This document shows, piece after piece, positions 1 to 7,789 of a stretch of DNA of 64,000 nucleotides (position 1 is its first letter; each line of letters begins with the position of its first letter). The position numbers and the translations under genes are program-made. The notes beneath the pieces were generated by a model, which searched no databases, was not told where the DNA came from, and saw only the letters and a program-made list of their open reading frames with translations. This DNA comes from Pontibacter sp. SGAir0037 (lineage in GTDB: Bacteria; Bacteroidota; Bacteroidia; Cytophagales; Hymenobacteraceae): NCBI RefSeq assembly GCF_005491705.1, contig NZ_CP028092.1:4960001-5024000 (forward strand), written 5' to 3'.

Positions 1-325
1 TTACATGGTGTTTTGATTCTGCTAAACATTTATAGAGCAAACCTGCACTATCTATCCGGCTCTTAATAATTTCTTTCTTCCGATCTTCAGTCCATTTCTC
101 AGCGGCAACATTTGCACCTGCCAGGTGGATAATATAATCGGCATAGGTGATGGCGCTCTCATCTATATAATGCTCCTTTATATCCCACTTGAAAGTTTTG
201 TAATGCGAAAATTTACCCGGACTCCTGCTTAAATGTGCAACCTCATAGCCTAAGTCTATCAGCATTTCGGAGAGGCGCATGCCTACCAAACCAGAACCGC
301 CTGTTATAAGTATCTTATCCGGCAT
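1..325 (-). CDS. TIGR01777-type NAD-dependent epimerase, 3' part outside window
   Basis: The first 108 codons of this gene are visible; it starts with ATG at 325 and is still open at base 1. The N-terminus carries a Rossmann dinucleotide-binding turn (ITGGSGLVG, residues 7-15) and, further on, the pattern LAGAN...W followed by a basic helix with KSRI, which is typical of the TIGR01777/YfcH branch of the extended SDR superfamily. Such proteins are predicted NAD(P)-dependent sugar-nucleotide epimerase-like enzymes without a well-established substrate. The gene reads away from folE; about 240 bases separate them. Family assignment is firm, function is not. Confidence 0.88.
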   Translation of the reverse strand, partial: MPDKILITGGSGLVGMRLSEMLIDLGYEVAHLSRSPGKFSHYKTFKWDIKEHYIDESAITYADYIIHLAGANVAAEKWTEDRKKEIIKSRIDSAGLLYKCLAESKHHV

Positions 326-524
326 AATTTGTCTTTAGCATAAAGCAAACAATTCTAATGAAATTAATACGTAATAAGCAGAATTATACGTTCTGCTGTA
401 ACAGCTTGGAAAGGGTAAAGTTTGTTTAATTGCAACTAAGCATACCTCAGATATACCTAAAACAGGTGCAGGTAAGCTTTGCAGTTCTGAAAGCGGTAGG
501 AAGAATAAATGCTAAAATAGTAAA

Positions 525-560
525 TAGCTGGTAAAATCAATGTATTAATTTTACCAGCTA
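525..560 (-). terminator. hairpin terminator after folE
   Basis: A perfect 13-bp inverted repeat (525-537 with 548-560, 10-base loop) lies ten bases beyond the folE stop codon. On the minus strand it is followed by a T-rich stretch, so it probably terminates the PTPS-folE transcript. The rest of 326-569 shows nothing I can name. Confidence 0.65.
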
Positions 561-569
561 TACAGAAAT

Positions 570-1235
570 TTATTTTTTTCGGATATGGCTCAGAAATTCA
601 TTCCGATACTGCTCCTGTTCAAAAAGCCCTGAGTACTCTGCTGTAATAGTGCTGCTGCTCACATCGTTTACGCCGCGGCTCATCACACAAAGGTGGTCTG
701 CCTCTATTAATACAGCTACATTTTCTGTTTGTAAGGCTTCTTTTAGCTCGTTGGCAATCTGCATGGTCATACGCTCCTGCACCTGTGGGCGGCGGGCATA
801 GTAGTGTACAATACGGTTAAGCTTCGATAAACCAATAACGTGCTCATTCGGCATATAGGCTACATGAGCCTTACCTATAATCGGTACAAAATGATGCTCG
901 CAGGAAGAGTAAACTGTAATATCGCGCTCTACCAGCATCTGGTTATACTTATACTTGTTTTCGAAACGGCGTATTACCGGCTTGTTTTCCGGATGCAGTC
1001 CACTGAATATTTCCTGCACATACATTTTAGCCACACGCAAAGGAGTGCCCTTCAGGCTATCGTCATTCAGGTCAAGCCCCAGCGTCTGCATAATCTCTCT
1101 AAAGTGGCCTTCAATCAGAAGGATTTTCTCTTCGTCAGATAAATCAAACGCATCTGTACGCAGAGGAGTCTCCAGCGAACTCATCATATGATCATCTATT
1201 TCTTCCTCGTCGCGCCGCAGATTATTTTTATCCAT
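570..1235 (-). CDS. folE: GTP cyclohydrolase I
   Basis: Converts GTP to 7,8-dihydroneopterin triphosphate, the first step of folate, biopterin and queuosine-precursor synthesis. The zinc site is present: C112, H115 (in CEHHFVP) and C183 (in ADHLCVMSRGV); the signature GLSKLNRIV and the QVQERMT motif follow the family. I take the ATG at 1235, giving 221 residues, because the longer open frame back to 1328 would lie inside the upstream gene. The ATG overlaps the stop of the PTPS-like gene (ATGGATAA, 8 bases), so the two are probably translationally coupled. Together they give GTP to 6-pyruvoyl- or 6-carboxy-tetrahydropterin; folB, which competes for the same product after dephosphorylation, lies at 21.1 kb. 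Confidence 0.95.
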   Translation of the reverse strand: MDKNNLRRDEEEIDDHMMSSLETPLRTDAFDLSDEEKILLIEGHFREIMQTLGLDLNDDSLKGTPLRVAKMYVQEIFSGLHPENKPVIRRFENKYKYNQMLVERDITVYSSCEHHFVPIIGKAHVAYMPNEHVIGLSKLNRIVHYYARRPQVQERMTMQIANELKEALQTENVAVLIEADHLCVMSRGVNDVSSSTITAEYSGLFEQEQYRNEFLSHIRKK

Positions 1236-1635
1236 TGTATTCAACAAAGTTTCGTTCAGTTTCATAAAGTGTAAGGCCCAGATCGTAGTCGGTGCTAATT
1301 TTTGCCCGGAGCAGGTTCCAGATAACAATGGCTATATTTTCTGCTGTCGGGTTAAGCTGGTTAAATTCCGTAGTATCAAGATTAAGGTTCTTATGGTCGA
1401 ACCGCTCAATCACCTCTGCCTTAATAAGGTTGCTGAGCCTCTTCATATCATACACATAACCGGTGTCCGGGTCTACATTTCCTGATAATTTAACTATAAG
1501 GTTATAGTTGTGCCCGTGATAATTCGGATTATTGCATTTGCCAAATACAGCAGCATTCTGCTCATCGCTCCAGGAGGGGTTGTGTAACCTATGTGCAGCA
1601 TTAAATTGCTCTTTCCGACAGATGGTTATCTTCAT
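1228..1635 (-). CDS. 6-pyruvoyl-tetrahydropterin / 6-carboxytetrahydropterin synthase
   Basis: A 135-residue PTPS/QueD-family enzyme that acts on dihydroneopterin triphosphate. Zinc ligands H15 (FNAAHR), H40 and H42 (HGHNY) are present, as is the catalytic Cys34. The active-site loop reads GKCNNPNYHGHNY, which is like that of animal-type PTPS rather than the shorter loop of E. coli QueD, so a tetrahydrobiopterin role is possible beside the queuosine one. No sepiapterin reductase or queC/queE lies in the window to decide. It is first in an operon with folE, overlapping it by 8 bases, behind a Bacteroidota-type promoter. Confidence 0.9.
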   Translation of the reverse strand: MKITICRKEQFNAAHRLHNPSWSDEQNAAVFGKCNNPNYHGHNYNLIVKLSGNVDPDTGYVYDMKRLSNLIKAEVIERFDHKNLNLDTTEFNQLNPTAENIAIVIWNLLRAKISTDYDLGLTLYETERNFVEYNG

Positions 1636-1708
1636 AGTGGGTTAACAACTATAGAGGTGCTATAGTTTGAGTATTTCTAAAATTTTAATTCTAGAGCACC
1701 ATAATTTG

Positions 1709-1737
1709 CAAAGTTAGTGCTTCGCAGCGAAACCCAA
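1709..1737 (-). promoter_or_regulatory. Bacteroidota-type promoter for PTPS-folE
   Basis: On the minus strand a perfect -7 box TAACTTTG (1709-1716) follows a TTG (1735-1737) by 18 bases, matching the Bacteroidota consensus TTG-N17-23-TAnnTTTG. The box ends about 74 bases before the PTPS start codon. The same leader holds a 7-bp hairpin (AACTATA/TATAGTT, 1648-1668). Confidence 0.55.
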
Positions 1738-1838
1738 GCCTAATTTTGTTTAAATTAGGTTTCAGATACAGGATGATTCGTGTAGATTGCTTAGTTTCGT
1801 AGACACAATAGTAAACTAGAATAAAGAGTACCCCAAAG

Positions 1839-2543
1839 ATGAAGTGGAAAGTTTCCATACTCTGGCTCATGTTAGCCTTTTCAGGAGTATGCCAGGCGCA
1901 GACAGTACAAGTAGAAGAAAAAGAACAATCAGTGAACGGTTTATTCAGGCAGGGGCAGCAGCTAACCGTGCAGCTCGACCAGAAGTTTGTGGAGAAGTAC
2001 TGGAAAGATTACCTTTCAAAGCAGCCCGGAAAAGTGAAGCTTCGCAAAGGCATTTTGTCTTTGGAGGGGGTTGTATTAGATACGATCAGTAGCAAGCCGC
2101 TTACCATTTTTTCTGTGGTTGGAAGCCATGCCACTGGAAGCTATGTGTGGTGGTCGCTGGATACGGAAGCCGGAAGTATCAGTAAAAATTCGGAGCCTGA
2201 GGTATACGCGGCAGCAGAAGGCTTTTTAAAATCTTTTGGTGCGAAGCTGTATAAAAAAGATATTTTCAGGCAGATAAACCAGGCAGAAGATGTGCTTCAG
2301 AAAACAAAAGCTGAACAAGAGCGTGTGGTGAAGCAGGCCAATGATATCCAGGCCAGTATAGAAAAAAACAAAAAGAGAAAGCTGGAACTAGAGGCGGAGC
2401 TGGTGCGTAATGCTGAAGAACTAATGCAGCTGGAGGCAGATGTGGAGAACAATGCTAAGCAGCAGCAGGCCAGCCAGCAGCAGGTGCTCGAAATGGAAAA
2501 AGCAGTGGAGACTGTTCGGGCGAAACTCAGGGCAGTAAAATAG
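1839..2543 (+). CDS. secreted coiled-coil protein, unknown function
   Basis: A 234-residue protein with a clear signal peptide (hydrophobic core after MKWK, cleavage near QAQ). Residues about 25-140 form an unrecognised globular part with several aromatic residues; residues about 145-234 are a long, charged, Lys/Glu/Gln-rich coiled coil. It is probably periplasmic or surface-associated. I recognise no family. The next gene starts 18 bases downstream on the same strand, so they may be co-transcribed, although the products look unrelated. Confidence 0.75.
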   Translation: MKWKVSILWLMLAFSGVCQAQTVQVEEKEQSVNGLFRQGQQLTVQLDQKFVEKYWKDYLSKQPGKVKLRKGILSLEGVVLDTISSKPLTIFSVVGSHATGSYVWWSLDTEAGSISKNSEPEVYAAAEGFLKSFGAKLYKKDIFRQINQAEDVLQKTKAEQERVVKQANDIQASIEKNKKRKLELEAELVRNAEELMQLEADVENNAKQQQASQQQVLEMEKAVETVRAKLRAVK

Positions 2544-2561
2544 ATAAACCAGCTGAATTGA

Positions 2562-3263
2562 ATGAGCGATGAAACTTTGGAGGAGCTGATTCAGCAGCTC
2601 AACGCAAACGACTCTAAAGAGCTGATATTTATCAGACCCTTAGCTCCTGCTGTGGACATGGCTAAAATCTGGACAAAAGATTCCAGGCCGCCCATCAAAA
2701 CGATATTTCCTGATAGAGAGAACGTCTTTTATTTTTTTAAAAACCCAGAGAACAAATACATTGGTGCCGTTTTCGACATGAAAAACGACCTGCACTGGTA
2801 TGTCTTGCCGGCCTATAGAAGGCAAGGCTACCTGACCAGGAATCTGAACGAGGTTATTTTACCCTGCCTGTTGCGTAGCAGAGAAGAAGTACGAATCAGT
2901 ATTGCAGCTGGTCCCTTTGCCGAGCAATCGGAGAAGGTAGCTTTGAGCGTAGGCTTTACAAAACTAAAGGACTTTGGAGAACATACCCGCTATGTTTTAA
3001 AAGCAAAGGATTTAAAGCAGCGCCATGTTAAATTAGAAGAGAGCATGCCGATGCCACAGATCAGGTACGTGGAGCTGAAAAATCAGATAGAGGATATTGC
3101 CCGATCTTTAAAAATAATTAAAAGCGAGCTCGAAATGTATTCGGGTACTTCTATCAGCCATTACGAAGAGCTTGAAGATTTATCGTATGCGCTCAGAAGC
3201 TATGTACATAACGGCTTGTATGAGATCTGGAAAGCAGCTAATCAGAAAAAATATAATCTATAG
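2562..3263 (+). CDS. GNAT-fold acetyltransferase-like protein
   Basis: A 233-residue protein with the GNAT core in residues about 40-150: a beta strand running into LPAYRRQGYLT, which fits the acetyl-CoA-binding motif A (R/Q-x-x-G-x-G/A, here RRQGYL), followed by the helix NEVILPCLL. The C-terminal 80 residues are mainly helical and may be a coiled coil. The substrate cannot be told. It follows the secreted coiled-coil gene by 18 bases. Its stop codon overlaps that of the opposing gene within the palindrome CTATAG. Confidence 0.65.
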   Translation: MSDETLEELIQQLNANDSKELIFIRPLAPAVDMAKIWTKDSRPPIKTIFPDRENVFYFFKNPENKYIGAVFDMKNDLHWYVLPAYRRQGYLTRNLNEVILPCLLRSREEVRISIAAGPFAEQSEKVALSVGFTKLKDFGEHTRYVLKAKDLKQRHVKLEESMPMPQIRYVELKNQIEDIARSLKIIKSELEMYSGTSISHYEELEDLSYALRSYVHNGLYEIWKAANQKKYNL

Positions 3264-3851
3264 TTTCATCCACCGCTGTATTTCCTGGTCAGCAAATTTC
3301 TCATCGCGCCAGCCTATAAACCTGGTTTTTGCAGTAGCGTTATGATGCATAAACCATTGTTGTAAAATCTCTTTTATGGCAGGATATTGTCGGCTAAAGG
3401 AGGTATAATCGCTGGTAGTAATCAATTGTTCACTTGGGCGCGCTGGTATAGCAATTATGATGTGTTCGAGGTCACCGGCTGTTTCTAACTGCAGTACACC
3501 AACCGGTATCACTTCCATTACGGTTCCAGGCTCGGCTCGTTCCGAAATAACCACTATCTCTATTCCTTTTCCGGTGCTGTTGGTTTGTGTAGAAGGAATA
3601 AATCCAAAATTTGCCGGGAAAGGCAGAAAGCTGATCACCCGGTCTCGGCCGGCTTCTTTGTCAGCTACAAAATCTTTGTTTTCCTGGCTATATATCAGTT
3701 TATGCGCTGATCCTGCCGGTGTTTCGATAACCGCCTGCAGCTGTTTGGTTGGAGTATAGGTAGGCAAGTTAGCGTAATCTGTCTGGCAGCTGCTAAGCAC
3801 AATTGAGAGCGGCAAAAGGAGTAGCAGTTGTAAATATATGGCTGGCTTCAT
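3258..3851 (-). CDS. inorganic-pyrophosphatase-like lipoprotein, metal ligands missing
   Basis: A 197-residue protein that begins with a lipoprotein signal peptide (lipobox LSSC), then matches family I soluble pyrophosphatase: the FPANFGFIPST strand, the ISERAEPG turn and PVGVLQLE. I use the ATG at 3851, since only this start gives a proper signal peptide. The signature DxDPxDxL of active enzymes is replaced here by STGKGIEIV, so the three metal-binding aspartates read T/K/E. It is therefore probably not a normal pyrophosphatase, and its envelope location is unusual for the fold. Inactive paralogue, binding protein or altered enzyme are all open. Confidence 0.8.
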   Translation of the reverse strand: MKPAIYLQLLLLLPLSIVLSSCQTDYANLPTYTPTKQLQAVIETPAGSAHKLIYSQENKDFVADKEAGRDRVISFLPFPANFGFIPSTQTNSTGKGIEIVVISERAEPGTVMEVIPVGVLQLETAGDLEHIIIAIPARPSEQLITTSDYTSFSRQYPAIKEILQQWFMHHNATAKTRFIGWRDEKFADQEIQRWMKL

Positions 3852-3940
3852 TTGGTATTGGGGAACAGTTGCATCAATGCCTGCAAATATAAGCATAGCC
3901 TTTGTCCTGTCCTATGCCGGGTAAGAGGGGTATAAGCAAA

Positions 3941-3971
3941 AAAAGGAGCCGAACGAATGTCGGCTCCTTTT
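3941..3971 (-). terminator. rplS terminator
   Basis: A 12-bp stem (3941-3952 with 3960-3971, 7-base loop) with A-run on one side and T-run on the other, 33 bases beyond the rplS stop. It is symmetrical and could act on both strands, but only rplS reads into it. Confidence 0.8.
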
Positions 3972-4003
3972 TAAATATAGGAAACTTATGAAAACAGGTA
4001 TTT

Positions 4004-4357
4004 TTATCTTCTCTCTTTGATTCTTGCAGCTTTACCTTGCAGACCTCTCAGATAGAACAATCTAGCTCTTCTTACTTTACCTTTTCTAACAAGCTCAATT
4101 TTTTCGATAGCAGGTGAAAGAATTGGGAAGATACGCTCTAAGCCAATTTGGTTAGAAACTTTTCTTACAGTGAAAGTCTCACCGTTAGTATTAACATTTT
4201 TGCGCTGAATGACAACACCTTGGAACTGCTGAATACGCTCTTTGTTACCTTCACGGATTTTTACGTGGATATTGATAGTATCGCCTGCCTGAAAAGCTGG
4301 GAAAGAGGCACGCTTGTCTGTAGATTCCTGCTCAATAAATTTAATTAATTCGCTCAT
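4004..4357 (-). CDS. rplS: 50S ribosomal protein bL19
   Basis: A 117-residue ribosomal protein at the 30S-50S interface. The sequence matches bL19 throughout (FQGVVIQRK, TFTVRKVS, GLERIFPI, KGKVRRARLFYLR) and has the usual length. In most bacteria it directly follows trmD; here a 374-residue membrane protein lies between. A perfect -7 box 45 bases upstream suggests that it also has its own promoter. Confidence 0.98.
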   Translation of the reverse strand: MSELIKFIEQESTDKRASFPAFQAGDTINIHVKIREGNKERIQQFQGVVIQRKNVNTNGETFTVRKVSNQIGLERIFPILSPAIEKIELVRKGKVRRARLFYLRGLQGKAARIKERR

Positions 4358-4401
4358 GGCTATGTGTTAAAGCTATAGTATCTTCTTCAATTTTCGGACT
4401 G

Positions 4402-4409
4402 CAAAGATA
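4402..4409 (-). promoter_or_regulatory. -7 promoter box before rplS
   Basis: TATCTTTG on the minus strand fits TAnnTTTG exactly, 45 bases before the rplS start and inside a 215-base AT-rich spacer. No clear TTG lies at the usual -33 distance. It would let rplS be expressed apart from trmD and the inserted membrane gene. Confidence 0.45.
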
Positions 4410-4572
4410 TGTAAATATTTCTTACTTAGGAATATTCTTTCAAAAAAAATATTTACATCTCTTAAATTTTTGTTGCAGTGGCTGTAAAACAGAAGCAGGG
4501 CTTAACACCCTTTTCAATAGCACACAGGGCTAGCATCCAAATTTTACATTTTTAAAAACAGGCAACGGTCCG

Positions 4573-5697
4573 CTACAGCTTTTCAGACTTTAAGGTGGGA
4601 TCAGAATTCTTTCTCAGCTTCAGCAGAACTTCTATGGCATAAATTGTAAAGCTTAGTGGCATCAAGAATTCCCTGTACTCTGTCACATCCCAGGTTCTTA
4701 CAAAATTGCCACCGTACATCAGGTAAAGCACCTGTGTTACCAGTATCAGGATAAACATAGCAGCCGATAAAGAACTAAGAGATTTGTTTTTGCGGTAAGT
4801 TAACATGTAATATACCAAAATAGACAGGGTAATAAAAAACGCTAATTGCATAAAAATCACGTTCCAGCCATCGTAGTTATAAGCTACTGCAACAGCGCTT
4901 ACAAACAGTACAAAGGGGCTTGGTATAAAAAAATGCACTGGTTTAATTTTTTGAAATACCTGCGTAACCTGCGCTATAAAAGGTAAAAGTATAAGAAAGG
5001 AAAAGGAACCGAAGTAATATAATGCTTCTGCGTGCCAGGTGTAAAAGTTATGCAGGTTCAATTCATTCTGAGCATTCTTCTCAAAGCCTTTTACTGGTGT
5101 TTCTATTTCCAAAGCACGTTGAAACCATGATACTTCTTCCATAGCCAGTAAAAAGAAGCCGGCTGCGAAAAGAGCTGTGGTAGTTAGGTATAGTTTGTTG
5201 TTGATCTTTGGGTGCTGCCAGAAGTGCAGAAATACATAAATGAATATGCCACAGCTGATAAAGAGCAAAATTGCCGAAGTTTGCTCCAGAAAGCCATCTT
5301 CCTCTGAGTACAGATAGAACTGGTAGGGATCGCTTAGAAACAGGGATAAGAATAAGACAGAAGCTAGTAAAACCAGGCTTATTGTTCCTGCTTTTAATTT
5401 AGTAGACAAAATGCTATTAGCCACTTGATTTGCCTCCCTGGCCTGCACAACAGGCGAATTATCGGTTTGCCTGAACTGGATAATGGCCGATAGCACCAAT
5501 ATACTGCTCAGAATAGCCATTGCTGTACGCACCAAGTAAATAAAACTGTAATCTGGTATTCCTTTGGTTGCCACACTAACCTCAAGAATGAGATTGTCTA
5601 TAGAAAAGCTGGCTGCGATAAAGGAGAGTGCCAGTAATATTAAAAGCAGGCTTCGCAGCGATAGGTGCTGGTAAAGTTGGAGCGCAAGAGTCTTCAT
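4573..5697 (-). CDS. polytopic membrane protein with conserved-looking E/N/H motifs
   Basis: A 374-residue integral membrane protein with about nine hydrophobic helices and no signal peptide. It has an acidic pair before helix 4 (EEDGFLEQ) and a motif region MEEVSWFQR ... NAQNELNLHNF near residues 190-220, next to a helix. I know similar E-E-x-S-W-x-Q-R / N-x-Q-x-E-x-N-L-H-N blocks from uncharacterised bacterial membrane proteins, where charged residues at the membrane face suggest an enzyme or transporter. No function is assigned. It sits between trmD and rplS on the same strand, 86 bases after trmD. Confidence 0.75.
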   Translation of the reverse strand: MKTLALQLYQHLSLRSLLLILLALSFIAASFSIDNLILEVSVATKGIPDYSFIYLVRTAMAILSSILVLSAIIQFRQTDNSPVVQAREANQVANSILSTKLKAGTISLVLLASVLFLSLFLSDPYQFYLYSEEDGFLEQTSAILLFISCGIFIYVFLHFWQHPKINNKLYLTTTALFAAGFFLLAMEEVSWFQRALEIETPVKGFEKNAQNELNLHNFYTWHAEALYYFGSFSFLILLPFIAQVTQVFQKIKPVHFFIPSPFVLFVSAVAVAYNYDGWNVIFMQLAFFITLSILVYYMLTYRKNKSLSSLSAAMFILILVTQVLYLMYGGNFVRTWDVTEYREFLMPLSFTIYAIEVLLKLRKNSDPTLKSEKL

Positions 5698-5783
5698 AAT
5701 AGTAGCACTTTTATATGTTACTACTATATTACTAAATTGTTAATAAAATGTTATTGAATAAAGAAAATTTTTTAACAAAAAAG

Positions 5784-6455
5784 TTATAAAAGGTCTGGGC
5801 GACGCTGCTTGGTTCGTTCGATAGCTTGTTCAAAGCGCCATTGCTCAACTTTAGGGGTGTTACCTGAAAGCAGTACGTCCGGCACTTTTAAGCCTTTGTA
5901 CTCGGCTGGGCGTGTATAAACAGGAGGAGCAAGTAAGCCATCCTGAAAAGAATCTGTTAAAGCAGAAGATTCATCATTCAGTACACCTGGTATAATTCTG
6001 ATGATTGCATCAGCCAGTACAGCTGCGCCCAGTTCTCCTCCGGATAGTACGTAATCGCCGATACTGATTTCGTGCGTGATAAAAAGTTGGCGAACCCGTT
6101 CGTCTACACCTTTATAGTGCCCGCAAAGGATGATGATGTTTTTGAGAAGTGAAAACTGGTTAACGATGTTCTGGTTTAATGTCTGCCCATCAGGAGTCAT
6201 ATAAATAACTGCATCGTATGTGCGTTCTGCTTTCAGGGCAGAAATGCATTTATCGATGGGCTCAACCCTCATCACCATGCCTGCTCCGCCTCCAAAAGCG
6301 TAGTCATCTATCTGGCCGTGCTTGTTTATGGCAAACTTTCGCAGATCGTGTACATGTATCTCTGCCAGGTTTTTGTTTTGAGCTCTCTTGAGTATAGAGT
6401 GGCTGAAAGGGCTATCGAGCAGGTCAGGCTGGCAACTGATAATATCGATACGCAT
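5784..6455 (-). CDS. trmD: tRNA (guanine37-N1)-methyltransferase
   Basis: A 223-residue SPOUT methyltransferase that methylates G37 of tRNAs with a purine at position 36 and prevents +1 frameshifting. The family motifs are present: GGGAGMVMR, the SAM-knot segments ILCGHYKGVDER and IGDYVLSGGE, and RPAEYKG with TKQRRPDLL at the end. The start codon overlaps the rimM stop by one base (TAATG), indicating coupled translation. Confidence 0.98.
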   Translation of the reverse strand: MRIDIISCQPDLLDSPFSHSILKRAQNKNLAEIHVHDLRKFAINKHGQIDDYAFGGGAGMVMRVEPIDKCISALKAERTYDAVIYMTPDGQTLNQNIVNQFSLLKNIIILCGHYKGVDERVRQLFITHEISIGDYVLSGGELGAAVLADAIIRIIPGVLNDESSALTDSFQDGLLAPPVYTRPAEYKGLKVPDVLLSGNTPKVEQWRFEQAIERTKQRRPDLL

Positions 6456-7036
6456 TATTGGCTATCCTCCGCGTCGTCGTCTTTATCGTCTGCTTCTTCG
6501 GGAGAAGAAGGCTGTGTATAAACTTCTAATAAGCCTTCCGGTAACCTGACATGGAGCTGCCTGGCTTCATGATCAGCACGCAGAAATATTTCATCTATCA
6601 CCGGAATCAGCATTTCCTGGCCCAGGTACTCCATTGCCATCAGCTGCTGCTGTGGCATATCGTAAAACTCTTTTACAATGCCCAGTGCGCCATGCGTTTC
6701 ATCCTGAACTTTGTAACCGATTACTTCATGAAAATAAAACTGATCTTCGTCCAGCTCGGGAAGCTCGTCCAAAGGCAGGTAAAGAGCCGTGTTGCGCAGC
6801 TTATTTGCTTGTTCCACTGTTTTAACATCTTCAAACTGGATGATAAAACGGCCTTTTTGCTGCGGCTCCATAGAATCAATAAAAAAAGGAATCAGCCTTC
6901 CTCCTTGTTCGAGAAAGACTGATTCCAGATCTTCATAATCTTCAGGGTAGTCTACGTCAAAGAACGCAACTACTTGCCCCTTAATGCCATGGGTTTTGAC
7001 GATATATCCAAGTTGGAAACATGCATCAATGTTCAT
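6455..7036 (-). CDS. rimM: ribosome maturation factor RimM
   Basis: A 193-residue 16S rRNA processing factor that binds uS19 and helps 30S head assembly. It has the N-terminal RimM barrel (LGYIVKTHGIKGQV) and the PRC-barrel half (YKVQDETHGALGIVKEFYDMPQQ, positions roughly 105-175). The last 25 residues are strongly acidic (EEADDKDDDAED), a lineage-type tail. It lies 11 bases after rpsP and overlaps trmD by one base. Confidence 0.97.
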   Translation of the reverse strand: MNIDACFQLGYIVKTHGIKGQVVAFFDVDYPEDYEDLESVFLEQGGRLIPFFIDSMEPQQKGRFIIQFEDVKTVEQANKLRNTALYLPLDELPELDEDQFYFHEVIGYKVQDETHGALGIVKEFYDMPQQQLMAMEYLGQEMLIPVIDEIFLRADHEARQLHVRLPEGLLEVYTQPSSPEEADDKDDDAEDSQ

Positions 7037-7047
7037 GGCAGCTTAAA

Positions 7048-7584
7048 TTATGCTTGTTCTTCAGTAGTTTCACCTTCAGCAGCGCCTTCTTCAGCAGCTG
7101 GAGCTGGCGCATTGGCAGCAGCCTTCTCAGCTTCACGCTGACGGATAGCTTCGGCACGAGCTTCTTTTACTTTTGTTTCAGCTTCTAAAGCAGCTTTACG
7201 CTTCGCTTCTTTGTCTGATCCAAGTTGTTGTACTTTGCCAGCTATTTTGGCGTCTTTCTCAGCTTTCCAGGCTTCATAGCGAGAATCAGCAGTTTCCTGA
7301 GAAATAGCACCTTTAATTACACCAATTTGAAGGTGTCTTCTGTAAAGTACGCCTCTGTAAGAAAGCATAGCTTTTACAGTATCAGTAGGCTGTGCGCCAT
7401 TCATTAACCACTGGAATGCTTTATCTTCGTTATAGTCGATAGAAGCAGGGTTAGTGTTTGGGTTGTAAACGCCTAATTTCTCAATGAATTTACCATCACG
7501 TGGTGATCTTGAGTCAGCTACTACGATGTCATAGATTGCTGCTTTTTTGCGGCCTCTGCGGGCCAGTCTGATTTTAACTGCCAT
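7048..7584 (-). CDS. rpsP: 30S ribosomal protein bS16, extended
   Basis: First gene of the rpsP-rimM-trmD operon. Residues 1-80 are typical bS16 (KIRLARRGRKKAA, DGKFIEKLGVYNP, WLMNGAQPTDTV). The whole protein is 178 residues, about twice the usual 80-90, because of a C-terminal tail that is Lys/Ala/Glu-rich and ends in an acidic Ala/Glu/Thr segment. Long bS16 tails are known in Bacteroidota. A perfect promoter box lies about 55 bases upstream. Confidence 0.97.
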   Translation of the reverse strand: MAVKIRLARRGRKKAAIYDIVVADSRSPRDGKFIEKLGVYNPNTNPASIDYNEDKAFQWLMNGAQPTDTVKAMLSYRGVLYRRHLQIGVIKGAISQETADSRYEAWKAEKDAKIAGKVQQLGSDKEAKRKAALEAETKVKEARAEAIRQREAEKAAANAPAPAAEEGAAEGETTEEQA

Positions 7585-7637
7585 TTTTTATAAAAATTTA
7601 AGTCGGCGGAACCCGTCCACCATTTTTTTTAGAACCG

Positions 7638-7645
7638 CAAAGGTA
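7638..7645 (-). promoter_or_regulatory. -7 promoter box of the rpsP operon
   Basis: TACCTTTG on the minus strand, matching TAnnTTTG, about 54 bases before the rpsP start. A TTAG lies near the -33 distance. It is the best candidate for the promoter of rpsP-rimM-trmD. Confidence 0.55.
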
Positions 7646-7740
7646 CAAAATCTTAAGTAGAATAATACACTAAATGTTTATTTTTTATAGAAATGTGCTT
7701 CTGCCTATTTATCTGTGGTTAGCATTGGCAGAACTAAGTG

Positions 7741-7789
7741 AGCAAAATAAAAGAAGGCTCCCATTTAGGGAGCCTTCTTTTATTTTGCT
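7741..7789 (-). terminator. 22-bp perfect hairpin after the desaturase gene
   Basis: Arms 7741-7762 and 7768-7789 pair perfectly with a 5-base loop. The right arm contains the desaturase stop codon (7780-7782) and its last two codons, so the terminator begins inside the coding region. Confidence 0.85.

Noticed and set aside
1785..1838. Promoter before the secreted coiled-coil gene
   Set aside because: TAGTTTCG resembles the -7 box but has a mismatch and no -33 element at proper distance.
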